A DNA stretch of 64,000 nt. Source: Neonectria sp. B-13 (Eukaryota > Ascomycota > Sordariomycetes > Hypocreales > Nectriaceae). The notes under the pieces were generated by a model. It made no database searches and was not told the origin of the DNA. It saw only the letters and a program-made list of their open reading frames with translations. Both the position numbers and the translations under genes were made by a program. Position 1 is the stretch's first letter; each line of letters starts with the position of its first letter. This document shows, in pieces, positions 10,548-20,245 of this stretch. The stretch is from positions 620,001 through 684,000 of the forward strand of contig NOKP01000020.1 in assembly GCA_002682825.1 (NCBI GenBank), written 5' to 3'.

Positions 10548-12286
10548 TTAGTTGAGGTCTGCCTTGTCCACCCTCTCGACATCTCGGAGGCGATCGCGCC
10601 CCTCAAAGATGTCATCAAGCTCCTCCAGAGTGCGGTTCTTGGTCTCGGGCAGGTTCCACCAAAGGTAGATGACGAGAGGCGTTCCGAGACCTACAAAGAT
10701 GAGCAGCAGTTTAGCGCCGAGATTGGCCTTGTCAGGGTTGAACTGGAGAAGACACAATGTTAGCAAGAAATCGTTGTTGAGAGACACGTTAACATGAGTT
10801 CTTACCAAGTAGGGAATAGAAAAGGCAACGGCCCATCCTATAATGTTGGCAATGACGGTGCCAAAGGATTGGGTCTTGGCTCTCAGCCTCTGGCTGGGGA
10901 TTTCAGGAGCCACGACGAAACCAATGGTTCCGATAGTCAGCTGATAGAAAAACGCCCATGATGCAACAAAGGCGACTGAAGCAGTCATCGCAGCGTTGTT
11001 GGTCTTGGGAGCAAACCCAGTGCAACCAATGATGATATCCCAGGTGATCAACAAGACAGAACCGAAAACCATCATCTTACGCTGACCAACGAAGCTAGGG
11101 AGAATGAGGGCGCCGATGTTTCCACCCAACATTAAAGCGAAGGCGCCAAGGGTAACAGCGAATGCATCGCTGACACCGGACAGCTGGTAAAAGTAGGTTT
11201 GGTAGCTGATGACAAAGGGCATACCACTGCAGTGGTGGAGAGAGTAGATTACAACGACCAAGACGGTTCGGCGAAGGTTAGTGCCCTGGAAGATTTCCGC
11301 CCAGCCAGGTTGATCCTCGTGCTCCTGCGAGGCAAGCTCGATACTGGTCTTGATCTCTTGAACCATGCGATCAACGTCGTCGGCGATTTCAGGACCGTGA
11401 AGACGAAGCAAAGCCTTCCTGGCATCATCATCTCGCCCTTTCATGAGATAGAAGTAAGGGGACTCTGGGAGGAAAGGAATAATGAAGATAAGAATGACGG
11501 GAATGAGGAAAGTCAGGCAAAATGTGCCCTTGTAGGACCAGGAGCCATGGATAGTAGACAAGGGGTTCGCGATTACCACGGCAAGGAATTGGCCCAGGAC
11601 AACAAAGGTGTTAAAGAAGGACATGAGGGTGCCTCGAATTTCTGTAGGTGCATTCTCGACGACGTAGAGGGGAGCGGTAGTGTACGACATGCCAATGGCG
11701 ATACCAAAGATGAGTTTAGCGGCGAACAAAGTCTGGACGTCGGGGGCGAAGATGAGGATGAAGCTGGTGACGACAGACGTGAACAGGTTCACCCAAAAGC
11801 TAAACTTGCGGCCGATTCGATCGTTGGTAAAACCTGCGATGCAACTGCCAATGACGATTCCGAGTGTACTGGCGGCAGCCCAGAGAGACTGCCAAGTGGC
11901 GGAGACGACATAGTCATCAGATGCGGCGTAATAGTGGCCATAATCCTCGCGGAAGCTTTTGAAGGCAAGGGCCTGGCCAGAGATCATGGCATCGAAGCCA
12001 AAGTTGACGAGGAACAGCAGGACACTGATGCACCAAAAGGAAACCCTCTTGTGGTTCTTGAACGCGGACAGGCTTTGTTTCCACGTGCCGAAACCAAAAG
12101 TGGAAGCGTGGGCGTCGGCGACGACCTCGTCGTGAGAGGTGTGCTATGAAAGCAAAGAGGAAGACGTTAGTCATGGTGATGCTGACATGTGTGGCTCTGC
12201 CGCGTAGATGCAGGCGAGCTGCAAGGACATGTGGGAAGACTCACGGCGGCTTCCTTGGAAGCACCATTGGTGGCTGTGGAATCCAT
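10548..12286 (-). CDS. MFS sugar porter (fungal sugar/H+ symporter family, 524 aa)
   Basis: Exons 12286-12245 (14 codons), 12143-10806 and 10742-10548; introns of 101 and 63 nt. Twelve membrane segments are apparent. Family signatures are NDRIGRKFSFW after TM2, LPESPYFYLMKGR after TM6, PEIPSQRLRAKTQ, and PETKNRTLEELDDIF after TM12. These are the sugar-transporter (SP) family marks, closest in feel to fungal alpha-glucoside or maltose permeases, though the substrate cannot be assigned safely. It is a plasma-membrane importer. It is divergent from the GH35 gene across a shared 745-nt promoter and convergent with the Zn2Cys6 regulator. I infer that it takes up the glycoside cleaved by the neighbouring intracellular GH35 enzyme. 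Confidence 0.93.
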
Positions 12287-13031
12287 GACCAAAGAAGTTG
12301 TTTTTCTCCCCATATATCTCCTTGTGATTGAGATTGTCGCGGTTCGATTGAACTGAGGTGGAGAGGAATAGAGGTGAAGAGTGTGTCAATGTTTGGGACG
12401 AGATTCAGTCGCCCGGGACTTATATGTTCGCATCGTGTCAGTATCCTCACCCAACGAGAAGCTCCGCGGCGATTTCTGGTTGCATTGCCCCATGATTCAG
12501 GCATGGGGGGGGGATTCCTTTCCCCAGGATCAACCAGGGGAGCTCCGCGACTGTCAAAATACCCCATGGGGAATAGGTAGTGGCGCACCACCCGGGGGCT
12601 AAATATTACCTTAGCTAAGTCACCTAGCGAATCAGGATACGCAGCTTAATTGTGGCTAAACTTCCTAAGACCTAAGTGGTTGGGATAGAGCGACTATGGG
12701 ACGAGAGGGGGGAGAATTATGGAGAAATCCCCGTGGGCCAATTCCCACATCATATCCGTCGTCCATGGGATTGGCTGGAATCGAACGACCAACTCCATGG
12801 ACCGAACGTCTGCTCATGCTGACTCTCCATTGTTCTCCATGAGTATTTATTCCCGTCTATAAGAACTCCTGCAAGCCTCGTATCCCATTGTAAAACCTTC
12901 ACTTATGACTCAAACAAACATCCCCCTTTTTCTTTTCTGGGGGGTTTTCTTTTTGCCAGGGCCACCCATCTTGTCTATCATCTTGTCTATCATCTTGTCT
13001 ATCGGTTGTCAGACCCAAAATCTAGCCCATC
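12287..13031. promoter_or_regulatory. Shared divergent promoter of MFS porter and GH35 gene
   Basis: 745 nt between divergent ATGs. It has a TATA-like TCTATAAG at 12856-12863 toward the GH35 gene, several CGG-containing GC blocks that could bind a zinc-cluster regulator, and a palindrome ACCCCATGGGGA near 12560. An upstream ATG at 12905 opens a 109-codon frame that overlaps the GH35 start in another frame. Confidence 0.5.
12967..13002. repeat. 12-nt tandem repeat, three units
   Basis: CATCTTGTCTAT is present three times in a row, 30 nt upstream of the GH35 start codon. It lies in the presumed 5' leader. In the upstream open frame it reads as a repeated Ile-Leu-Ser-Ile. Confidence 0.9.
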
Positions 13032-14735
13032 ATGACACAGACCGAGATCCCCCACCTTCGCCCGACCAAGAACTCTTCGCAGCTCATCGTCAAGGGCCAG
13101 CCGTTCCTCATGCTCCCCGCGGAGCTGCACAATTCTTCCTTCAGTTCCCGGGAGCACATGGCCCCCATCTGGGGCAAGCTCAAGGCCATGAACTTCAACA
13201 CCGTCATCGGAGCCGTGACGTGGGAGATGCTTGAGCCCGAAGAGGGCAGGTTTGACTTCACCACGCTCGACCAGGGGCTCGAGGACGCTCGCAAGCACGG
13301 CATGCAGCTCGTCCTGCTCTGGTTCGGGAGCTACAAGAATGGAACCAGCTCGCACGTTCCAGCCTGGGTCAAGAAGGACACCAAGCGCTTCCCTCGATGC
13401 CTCGTCACCGACGAGAACCGCCGGTTCAAGACGGTCGAGGTCCTGTCTCCCTTCAGCCCGGCCTCCTGGGAGGCAGACGCCAAGGCCTTTGCCGCCATGA
13501 TGAGGCACGTGAGTGAGATGGATGGCGTTGAGAACACTGTGCTCATGGCGCAGGTCGAGAACGAGTGCGGCCTGCTGGGCGATTCCCGCGATCGCAGCCC
13601 CGTGGCCCTTGAGGCCTGGAAGCGTCCGGTGCCCGCCGACTTCTTGACGCACCTGAGAAATGATTCCATCAAGCACCCTTTGCTCACCAAACGATGGCCC
13701 GACTTCAACGAGCGCATCCAGGCAACCGGCGACTTGTCGTGGGAGGACCTGTTCGGCCTTGGTGTGCCCGCCGACGAGATGTTCATGGCTTACGGATACG
13801 CCAACTACCTTGGCAAGGTCGCCGAGGCAGGCAAGAAGGAGTACCCCGTCCCGCTGTATAGCAACGTGTGGTTGAACGTCGAGGCCCCCGAATACCTCGA
13901 CGTCGCCGACGTTCCCAAGGAGACCGGCCTTCCGGCCTTGGTTGGCGGCGGCACCAAGGCCGGCACTTATCCCTCCGGCGGCCCATGCGCGCATACTCTG
14001 GATCTCTGGAACTACTTTGCTTCTTCTCTAGACTTCATCTCCCCTGATGTATACCTCCAGGACTATCCTTGGACGTGCGAGCAATACCGATACAGGAACC
14101 AGCCGCTATTCATCCCTGAACAGCGTCACGACGCCAGGGGCGCCCGCCGATCATTCCTCGCATACGGTACCCACGCCGCCATTGGTGCCGCACCCTTCGG
14201 TATTGACTCGGTCGATCTGTGCGATAGTGCTTATACAAATCCTTATAAAGTCCTCGGCAATGTATCCAAGTACATCCTGGAGGCCCAGGCTGAGAGGCCC
14301 GACGAGATGTTCGGCTTCTTCTTTGACGAGTGGAAGGAGGAGAGTAGCCTCCGGGGCGTGCCTAAGTGGACAAAAGTCATTGCCGGATACGAGGTTACCG
14401 TTACCCGATCATTTGTATTTGGAAAACCCGGCCCCGGATACGGAATGGTCATCCACCAGGGGAACAGCAGGTTCCTGCTCATCGGCTGCGGTTTCCAGGT
14501 CACGTTCGAGAGCACCAACCCCAACTCCGTCTTCACCGGCATTGAAGAATTCTACGAGAAGAAGGTCGCCGATGACGGAAGCCTGATTAGTCTCCGCAAC
14601 TTGAACGGTGACGAGCGACTGGGTGGAGGGTTGGCCATTATGCCCTCTGAGAACCCCGACTACGGCGGTTTCCCCATCCGAGTCTCGGGGGGTATCAAGA
14701 CCTATATTACTGAGGTAACCGCCTACCACGTTTGA
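13032..14735 (+). CDS. GH35-type beta-galactosidase-like glycoside hydrolase (567 aa, intracellular)
   Basis: A single uninterrupted exon. The N-terminal TIM barrel begins with the substrate-handling stretch FLMLPAELHNSS and contains VTWEMLEPEEGRFDF. The acid/base glutamate is in QVENECG (Glu178) and the nucleophile in LFIPEQRHD (Glu363), as in GH35/GH42-type clan A enzymes. The C-terminal 150 residues form a beta-rich domain of the kind found after the barrel in fungal and bacterial members of this subgroup (DUF5597-like, from memory). There is no signal peptide, so the substrate must be imported, which fits the divergent sugar porter. The exact glycoside is unknown; beta-galactosides are the family default. 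The codon usage is strongly GC-biased compared with the flanks, which suggests high expression. Confidence 0.9.
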   Translation: MTQTEIPHLRPTKNSSQLIVKGQPFLMLPAELHNSSFSSREHMAPIWGKLKAMNFNTVIGAVTWEMLEPEEGRFDFTTLDQGLEDARKHGMQLVLLWFGSYKNGTSSHVPAWVKKDTKRFPRCLVTDENRRFKTVEVLSPFSPASWEADAKAFAAMMRHVSEMDGVENTVLMAQVENECGLLGDSRDRSPVALEAWKRPVPADFLTHLRNDSIKHPLLTKRWPDFNERIQATGDLSWEDLFGLGVPADEMFMAYGYANYLGKVAEAGKKEYPVPLYSNVWLNVEAPEYLDVADVPKETGLPALVGGGTKAGTYPSGGPCAHTLDLWNYFASSLDFISPDVYLQDYPWTCEQYRYRNQPLFIPEQRHDARGARRSFLAYGTHAAIGAAPFGIDSVDLCDSAYTNPYKVLGNVSKYILEAQAERPDEMFGFFFDEWKEESSLRGVPKWTKVIAGYEVTVTRSFVFGKPGPGYGMVIHQGNSRFLLIGCGFQVTFESTNPNSVFTGIEEFYEKKVADDGSLISLRNLNGDERLGGGLAIMPSENPDYGGFPIRVSGGIKTYITEVTAYHV

Positions 14736-15225
14736 CTAATGTCTTGATAATATTTAAGTAAAGATAAAGTTACGCAACGTCGGGGAGTTCCCTCAAGCTA
14801 TAGATTATATTAATTAAAAGTTCAATATAACTCCTCTGTAGGGAAATAATTACTTTATAATTATTAAGCTGCTTACTCTTAAGATAAGATATATTAACTC
14901 TAACACTATTAAAACTACTGCTTGAACTACTGTTTCTGCTCATCCGCGATTTGTCACAGCCCAGGTTGACCCCAGTCATATGGCATATATACATCATGCC
15001 TACCCCTACTGATTTCCTACTAATCATAGGTAGATTATAGTTCTTAACTATAATCTAGTATAGATTATAACTTTAAACTATAATCCATTGGATAGGATTA
15101 CATTTCTAAACCATAATCCAATGGAATACTCTAAAGTATATACACACATTCATTTAGCACATTAGACAAGAGCCTTAAGCTCCTTAGCTATTAATACTAT
15201 CACTTGGTTATACAATAACTTACTA
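14736..15225. other. AT-rich, degenerate sequence upstream of a regulator remnant
   Basis: About 490 nt, clearly richer in A and T than its flanks and full of TA steps, as in relics altered by repeat-induced point mutation. It contains nested inverted repeats at 15031-15125. It occupies the place where the N-terminal half of the adjacent broken regulator should be. No transposase is readable. Confidence 0.6.
15031..15125. repeat. Nested inverted repeats (hairpin-forming, MITE-like)
   Basis: The first hairpin has perfect 12-bp arms (TAGATTATAGTT / AACTATAATCTA) with a 3-nt loop at 15031-15057. A second, imperfect copy of the arms follows at 15061-15087. A third pair, TCCATTGGAT (15084-15093) and ATCCAATGGA (15116-15125), is also perfect. 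This could be a degenerate miniature element or the edge of one; no target-site duplication was proven. Confidence 0.75.
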
Positions 15226-16214
15226 TTGCAAATTACCATTGTGACCTACATTGCTCACTATGATGTCCTGATCCGCTCGATCATCAAACCACACGCCTTG
15301 GACCTACCCTATACCCTTAGGATAGATCCGACCGTCACAGCTATGGTGTTTCTCCAGGAAGCCATTTCCCTCGCTCGATTACTTCGCCTAGACGAACTTG
15401 AGCAGGAACTATGTCAGCCAGTACATGATTCACTTGCAAGAGAGAGAAACCAGAAAATACTTTTATACATCCTGCTGTGGGTGAGCGAAAGGTTCTGTCG
15501 CCATTCTAGCATCTGTATTGAGATTAATCACCTTGGGGCCATTTTTGAGCTGACAAACCACTCACTTTAAAGAGGTTACGCTGTCCAACACGGGTTACGT
15601 GTTTCGATTCAGGAAACCATCAAGATGCCCTCAATCTTCCCCAAGGGGCTTGATGTATTGGGAGAAGGCTTGATGGAGTTGGGAAGCTTGTTTGTCGCAT
15701 TTGATTCTTTCTTCCAACACACGCCGCCCTTCGATCACGATGCGCGGAACCTGTCTTCCGGCAAAGAACATCTTGTCGCCGTTTGTCAAGCCCATAGCGG
15801 AAATATCGCTCGACTGGTTAACTACGACGCAGTGCAGAGAGCAGGCTACCATATCACGAAGCAATGGATGCAAACTATACTATGGCAACAAGCTATGCCT
15901 CAAGGTCTGCTATCATCAGTCTCAGACATTGACTTGACGAATTTTCTGTTTCCTGCCCGAATCGCACAGGCTTTATTAGCCTCGTGACGACTGTGTCGAG
16001 AGATGATCTACTACACTTGGGGAGGGATCAGGTAAGTACTTAAGCTATTCAAATAGTAGGCAGCGATACTTAGCATGTAGGCTGACTGGCCTAACAATTG
16101 TTCAAGTTCTTTGAAATCACAAATACCCTAGTGGATGTCATTCTTTGCCATCCGATCGGTTTCATTTCACGGAACGCCCGACACTCTTGCCCGCCGCCCT
16201 GTAATCGAGAATGA
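15226..16214 (+). pseudogene. C-terminal half of an AmyR/MAL-like Zn2Cys6 regulator, frameshifted remnant
   Basis: The frame from 15226 has no ATG and no zinc cluster upstream. It reads AMVFLQEAISLARLLRLDEL, then ILLWVSER, and after an 81-nt intron (15492-15572) RGYAVQHGLRVSIQETI. It goes on through KQWMQTILWQQAMPQGLLSS to FLFPARIAQA. These are the conserved helices of the fungal TF domain, with the AmyR/MAL activator flavour. At about 15968 the frame shifts: the next residues of the family (FISLVTTVSRDDLLHLGRDQ) are found one frame over. After a further intron ending near 16107 the protein resumes with FFEITNTLVDVI and stops at 16214. Loss of the 5' half plus one frameshift argues for a pseudogene. 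It lies immediately downstream of the GH35 gene. Confidence 0.75.
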
Positions 16215-17303
16215 TGCCGCTACGGACCGACTGATTTACCCCACGGCTTATTCCAGACTATGTCGCCGTTTTTAGACGTTGATAAGCGGATCAACGCCCT
16301 GTTGCGTCAAAAGGTTGCGGAGGCATTGCTTCGTGCACCAAGTCGAGTGCTTCCGAAGAACATTAGTGAAACTTATGATGGGACAGAGTGTGGCTTAGAG
16401 CAAAAGGAAGCAGAAGGCGACACGACACGGTCAAGTTTTGATAACAATTGATCTGAAGTACAATAAGCCGATGATAATTACATGCTGTGTTATTGCATGG
16501 GGGCTTTTTGAATCAATTAGACGATTACAGAAAATAAAAGGGCCCTATTAATAGGGAGACCTCTGGCATGAGACATTCACAATATGATAGCATTTCTTTC
16601 AAGCGCCTAGGCGTTGTGACACCCTTGCAATGAACGCTCTGCTGCTGCCTGACCACCCGAAGAAGAAAGAAATAGTTAAGTAGGTACCGAAAGAGTGAGA
16701 GGCGAAAGTAAACACCTGGTCTCTCTGACAAGCTAAGTTTGTCCGCGAAGACTCCGCTGGAGTTCCGTTGCCAGGGTAGTGTCGTTTGGATTCGTCAAGG
16801 TTTGTTCCCCCCTTTCACGCGCCACCTACCATCCTTTGATATCAACGGGGGGACTGCTGCGTAGTATTTGAATCTGATCTCCCCTGCCATTTAATAATTC
16901 GTCATTACCTAGGCTACGATACGTTATTCGTCAAAAACGGTGAAAATCGGAGAAATGGTGCTGTCTGTTCGCCCCAATAAAAGCTCCGGGCTTCGCCTCA
17001 TCATGATGATCGGCCAAATCCCCACGCCCGTCTCGACTATGTTGCATTTGTCATTCAGTCTTGTAAACCAAATGATGAAATACAGTCGTTCTTGCAGGCT
17101 GACCACCCCAACAGGCCGCTTCGGCCATTCGCGGAATGTGGAAAATCCCAACAAATGTGCACTACTTTGAGGTTCTAGACGGTACATACAGTCTGAGGCT
17201 ATAAAAAGAGAGTTCGGCTTTTTCTTTTGTCTAGGAAAGTCTTTTGTAACGGAAATTGGGTCGGCATGTGGTTGATTTGCGATTCTAGCGATTCTTGCAA
17301 TTG
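16215..17303. other. Intergenic region; possible further regulator debris
   Basis: About 1.1 kb. An open frame from 16260 (about 63 codons, MSPFLDVDKRINALLRQKV...) follows a plausible acceptor (TTCCAG) and might be the degraded tail of the regulator upstream, but I cannot prove it. Nothing else was recognised. Confidence 0.35.
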
Positions 17304-17923
17304 CTACCTATTCTCCTCGACGACAATGGCCATATTTACCGCTCGTCCACCACTCTCTAGAACCCCAATGGTTTCAATAACACTGACATTTCTTTGGAAG
17401 ATGTGAACCGCAATGCTCTGTTCGAGGCCTCCATCGTCCATACTACCGAAGGAGGTGACTACATTCTCCTCGTCGAAGATATCGGTTGCGATGACCAGAG
17501 ATACTCCCGGTCCTGAATCTCGTCTCAGGCGAAAGAAAGGCCTTGCGGATAGTGAGTCCAACTCTATCTATACCAGTTCCAACAACGCCCAGTTTCCCGG
17601 CGATACATGAACAAAGACTTTTAGCTATGGAGAGATCATTAAGACCCAGACCGACTAGACTTTGACCATCCAACGTGTACCTCTTCGGCAAGTTGAACGA
17701 AGATGGTAGATTCAAAGACCACGATGGGGAAATGGCCAAAGTCAGTGGGTGTGCACTCTGGATGACCGGAGAGCCCAGACTCCGGCTCATCATTAGCAAG
17801 AGACCCTTCTTCTTTCCCCTCGGCAGCTTTCGCTTCCCAATTGCTCGTGCTTAAATGGGTTATACTGAGCACGACACCATCATCGACCTGATCAACACCC
17901 TGCAAGACTCGGCGACAAGCCAC
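17304..17923 (-). CDS. Uncharacterised coding region, splice model incomplete
   Basis: Three minus-strand frames show protein-like composition. The downstream two join well: a frame containing LVGLGLNDLSIAKSLCSCIA joins, across a 61-nt intron (GTATAG...TTCAG, about 17512-17572), to GPGVSLVIATDIFDEENVV and ends at the TAG at 17304. An upstream frame (LVACRRVLQGVDQVDDGVV) is probably an earlier exon, but I found no clean junction. No family was recognised. The gene lies just downstream of the membrane protein gene on the same strand. It may be an unknown protein or a decaying gene. Boundaries are those of the readable frames, not a verified CDS. Confidence 0.3.
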
Positions 17924-18003
17924 AAGTAGAGCATTGTGGATGGGGAGCTGGGGGAATTCGAGTCATTTTGGGGCAATAGTCGAGAGAAGACCCCTTTGAG
18001 GGC

Positions 18004-19812
18004 TCATCGATGGATTGGTACGACGGATGGGGCCAGTCTGATGTATCTCGGATCTGAGTTATCAACGCCAAACATGACAGTTGAAGTATGAGACTGCTGT
18101 AACTTGATGCTGTCCCATGCAAGACGCCCTTCTAATTCGCGCTCCCACCACGGCCCACGCACTGCATGCGCGGTTGCCAAGAATCCAGCTGGAAGGTAAG
18201 GCAACCCGCGAATTCGGTTGCGGACAATGTCGATGATGCTGACCGCAACAGCCAGAGCCAGCATTAGCATGATGGCAATAAGAACGCTGGCTCGAACGAT
18301 GTAGACTTGCTCTGTGACACGAGACAGGATTGGGACTTCGGACGTGCCAAAGTAGCCTGCTGTACTGATCGAGACAATTGCATGAGCCATGTTACCGAAG
18401 AAGTGACCAAAGTCTTCCGAGGTAGGGATCGAGTACAGGGAATCTAGTGTATCATCCACGATGGCAATTTGGTTCTTGAAGATGTACCATGGGATAGCCG
18501 TCATGTATACGCCCAATGCATCTAAGGCGTCAGTGTCGAGTGCTGATGTATTTGATCCAGGTGAAGGTTGACAAGATGTCATGGTCGTCCCGTTGAAAGA
18601 GCATGAACCAATCACCCACTCTAAGGAAGGAGTGCATTTGGTTCGAGATATCCAGTTGCCTTCGTCCGTTTGAACCAGGCTTTTGTCGGCACCTCTGTCT
18701 CGGAGCGCGGTCTCGTTGATTGTTGGGATCGATCGAGTAGCCGAAAGGAAGAATGTTGTACCGCCAGTAGGGATCTTAGCCCCCTTTTCATCTGTGGAAT
18801 TGTTCCAGAGTTTGATTCTTTGGGAGTTTTGCGACACGAGCTCGATGCTTTCGACATGCCCGCCTGGCAGAGCGAAGTTGTAGGTCGTGTTGCCCCCTTT
18901 CTGGCGTGATGTGTAGGATACTTCTGTCGCCGCTTCGCAGTGGGCGTCCCAGCGGAAGAAGACCAGACCATCGTAAGTCGTGTTATGCTCGAAGGTGACG
19001 TTATGCGTCGGCACTGGTCCCAACGTTCCGGAGTCGACATTGACGAGGGCATTCTGGCTGATGAGGTTGCCCACGAAGGTATAGACTGCTTGAGACAGGA
19101 ATGTGTCATTCCTTCCTAGGGAAGGATGAAAGTCATCTCCTTCGACTCCCCCCATAGCTGTGGAGAGCGCTGTGATGTTCCCAGTCACGGCATTGGCTCG
19201 TGATATCGGCAGACCGACAACTCCGTGCCCGGCCTTTGGGTAGGTGTATGGACCTACTGTGAGGATAAGTGTACCGACGGGCACGAGCAAGGTCCGTGTC
19301 AGTATCAAGACAGTGTGCATCAGGCCGTACCACCAAGAGTATCTGGCCACTGTTCCCAAGGTCCAGATGCTGAAGTTGTCACTGATATCGTCTAGGTCTT
19401 TAATCTTAATCGGCCTTTGTGTTGCAAGGGCGAATAGATGGAGCCTGCGGAAGTCGTGCACAACCCATTGTACTAGTACGCCAGCAGGGGCAAGGAGTGC
19501 CGAGAGAGCTATACCGGAGTAAAGTTGATCGACGCGTACATTGTCGCTTGTTCGGAAGACGCGCCTCTTGGAAGCATCATTGTCAATGACGGCACCGGTG
19601 TAGGACCAGACCACCGAGAAGATAGCCCCAGCGAGATAGATGGATAAGATGATGATGTAGGATTTCAGCCAGTTGTCGAGTTTGAAAAGCCTCTTTGTCG
19701 CGTTACTGTCATCGTTTCGGGGAGGCAGAGGTGGGTCGGTGTAGAGGCGGGCCGTCTGGTCATCGGGCCGGTCCTCTTTCTCGAGGGGTCGGTACTCCAT
19801 AGTAGCTTCCAT
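18004..19812 (-). CDS. Uncharacterised fungal membrane glycoprotein with four predicted TM helices (602 aa)
   Basis: A single long exon starting at MEATMEYRP. Three membrane helices lie in the first 210 residues (for example SYIIILSIYLAGAIFSVVWS) and one near residue 530 (ASVLIAIMLMLALAVAVSII). Between them is a loop of about 320 residues with many N-x-S/T sites (NVT, NTT, NNS, NGT, NTS), a strong sign that it is extracytoplasmic and glycosylated. The ends are hydrophilic and presumably cytosolic. The layout resembles the widespread Pezizomycotina family of large polytopic proteins of unknown function. No enzymatic motif was seen. The gene is divergent from the P450 gene across 433 nt. Confidence 0.8.
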   Translation of the reverse strand: MEATMEYRPLEKEDRPDDQTARLYTDPPLPPRNDDSNATKRLFKLDNWLKSYIIILSIYLAGAIFSVVWSYTGAVIDNDASKRRVFRTSDNVRVDQLYSGIALSALLAPAGVLVQWVVHDFRRLHLFALATQRPIKIKDLDDISDNFSIWTLGTVARYSWWYGLMHTVLILTRTLLVPVGTLILTVGPYTYPKAGHGVVGLPISRANAVTGNITALSTAMGGVEGDDFHPSLGRNDTFLSQAVYTFVGNLISQNALVNVDSGTLGPVPTHNVTFEHNTTYDGLVFFRWDAHCEAATEVSYTSRQKGGNTTYNFALPGGHVESIELVSQNSQRIKLWNNSTDEKGAKIPTGGTTFFLSATRSIPTINETALRDRGADKSLVQTDEGNWISRTKCTPSLEWVIGSCSFNGTTMTSCQPSPGSNTSALDTDALDALGVYMTAIPWYIFKNQIAIVDDTLDSLYSIPTSEDFGHFFGNMAHAIVSISTAGYFGTSEVPILSRVTEQVYIVRASVLIAIMLMLALAVAVSIIDIVRNRIRGLPYLPAGFLATAHAVRGPWWERELEGRLAWDSIKLQQSHTSTVMFGVDNSDPRYIRLAPSVVPIHR

Positions 19813-20245
19813 TTTTCCTGGGAGCGAGAGACGGCGATAATGGGCGTGAAAAATACAAGAAAAGAAGATCTGTGACGACAAGAAGCGGACTTCTCCTGGC
19901 TTCTCGAGCCCAGTTGATCTTGCCGAGCGTCTATCCCCATATAACGCGAAGATCGTCCAATCGCACCTCTCTTAGCCAAGCCACGCTGCTGGGCAACTTC
20001 GGCCGACAGAGCGAAATGCGCATCTCGTTGTCACCCCTGCGAACTACCAAAATAGAGACCTGCTTACTTGCCGAAGTGGTCAGCACTAGCCTGTATTCAT
20101 GGATTAGCCACGTACTATGCAGTACGGAGTACCGAGAAAAGCTCATAAGACCTTCCCCTCCTGCATTGTTACCACCCATTTTTCTTACCGTCCCTGTTCG
20201 ACGCAAAGATCTGCAAGCTTTTCACAAACTCTTGTAAACTCTGCC
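19813..20245. promoter_or_regulatory. Divergent promoter region: membrane protein / cytochrome P450
   Basis: 433 nt between two divergent start codons. No TATA box or clear operator was recognised; the region is pyrimidine-rich on the P450 side just before its ATG. Confidence 0.4.

Noticed and set aside
11199..12149. 316-codon open frame antisense to the MFS porter
   Set aside because: It is a composition shadow: the porter on the other strand has clear family motifs, and this frame has none.
12999..13994. 331-codon open frame antisense to the GH35 gene
   Set aside because: The strong GC bias of third positions in GH35 leaves the opposite frame open; it has no domain and no own promoter or splice signals.
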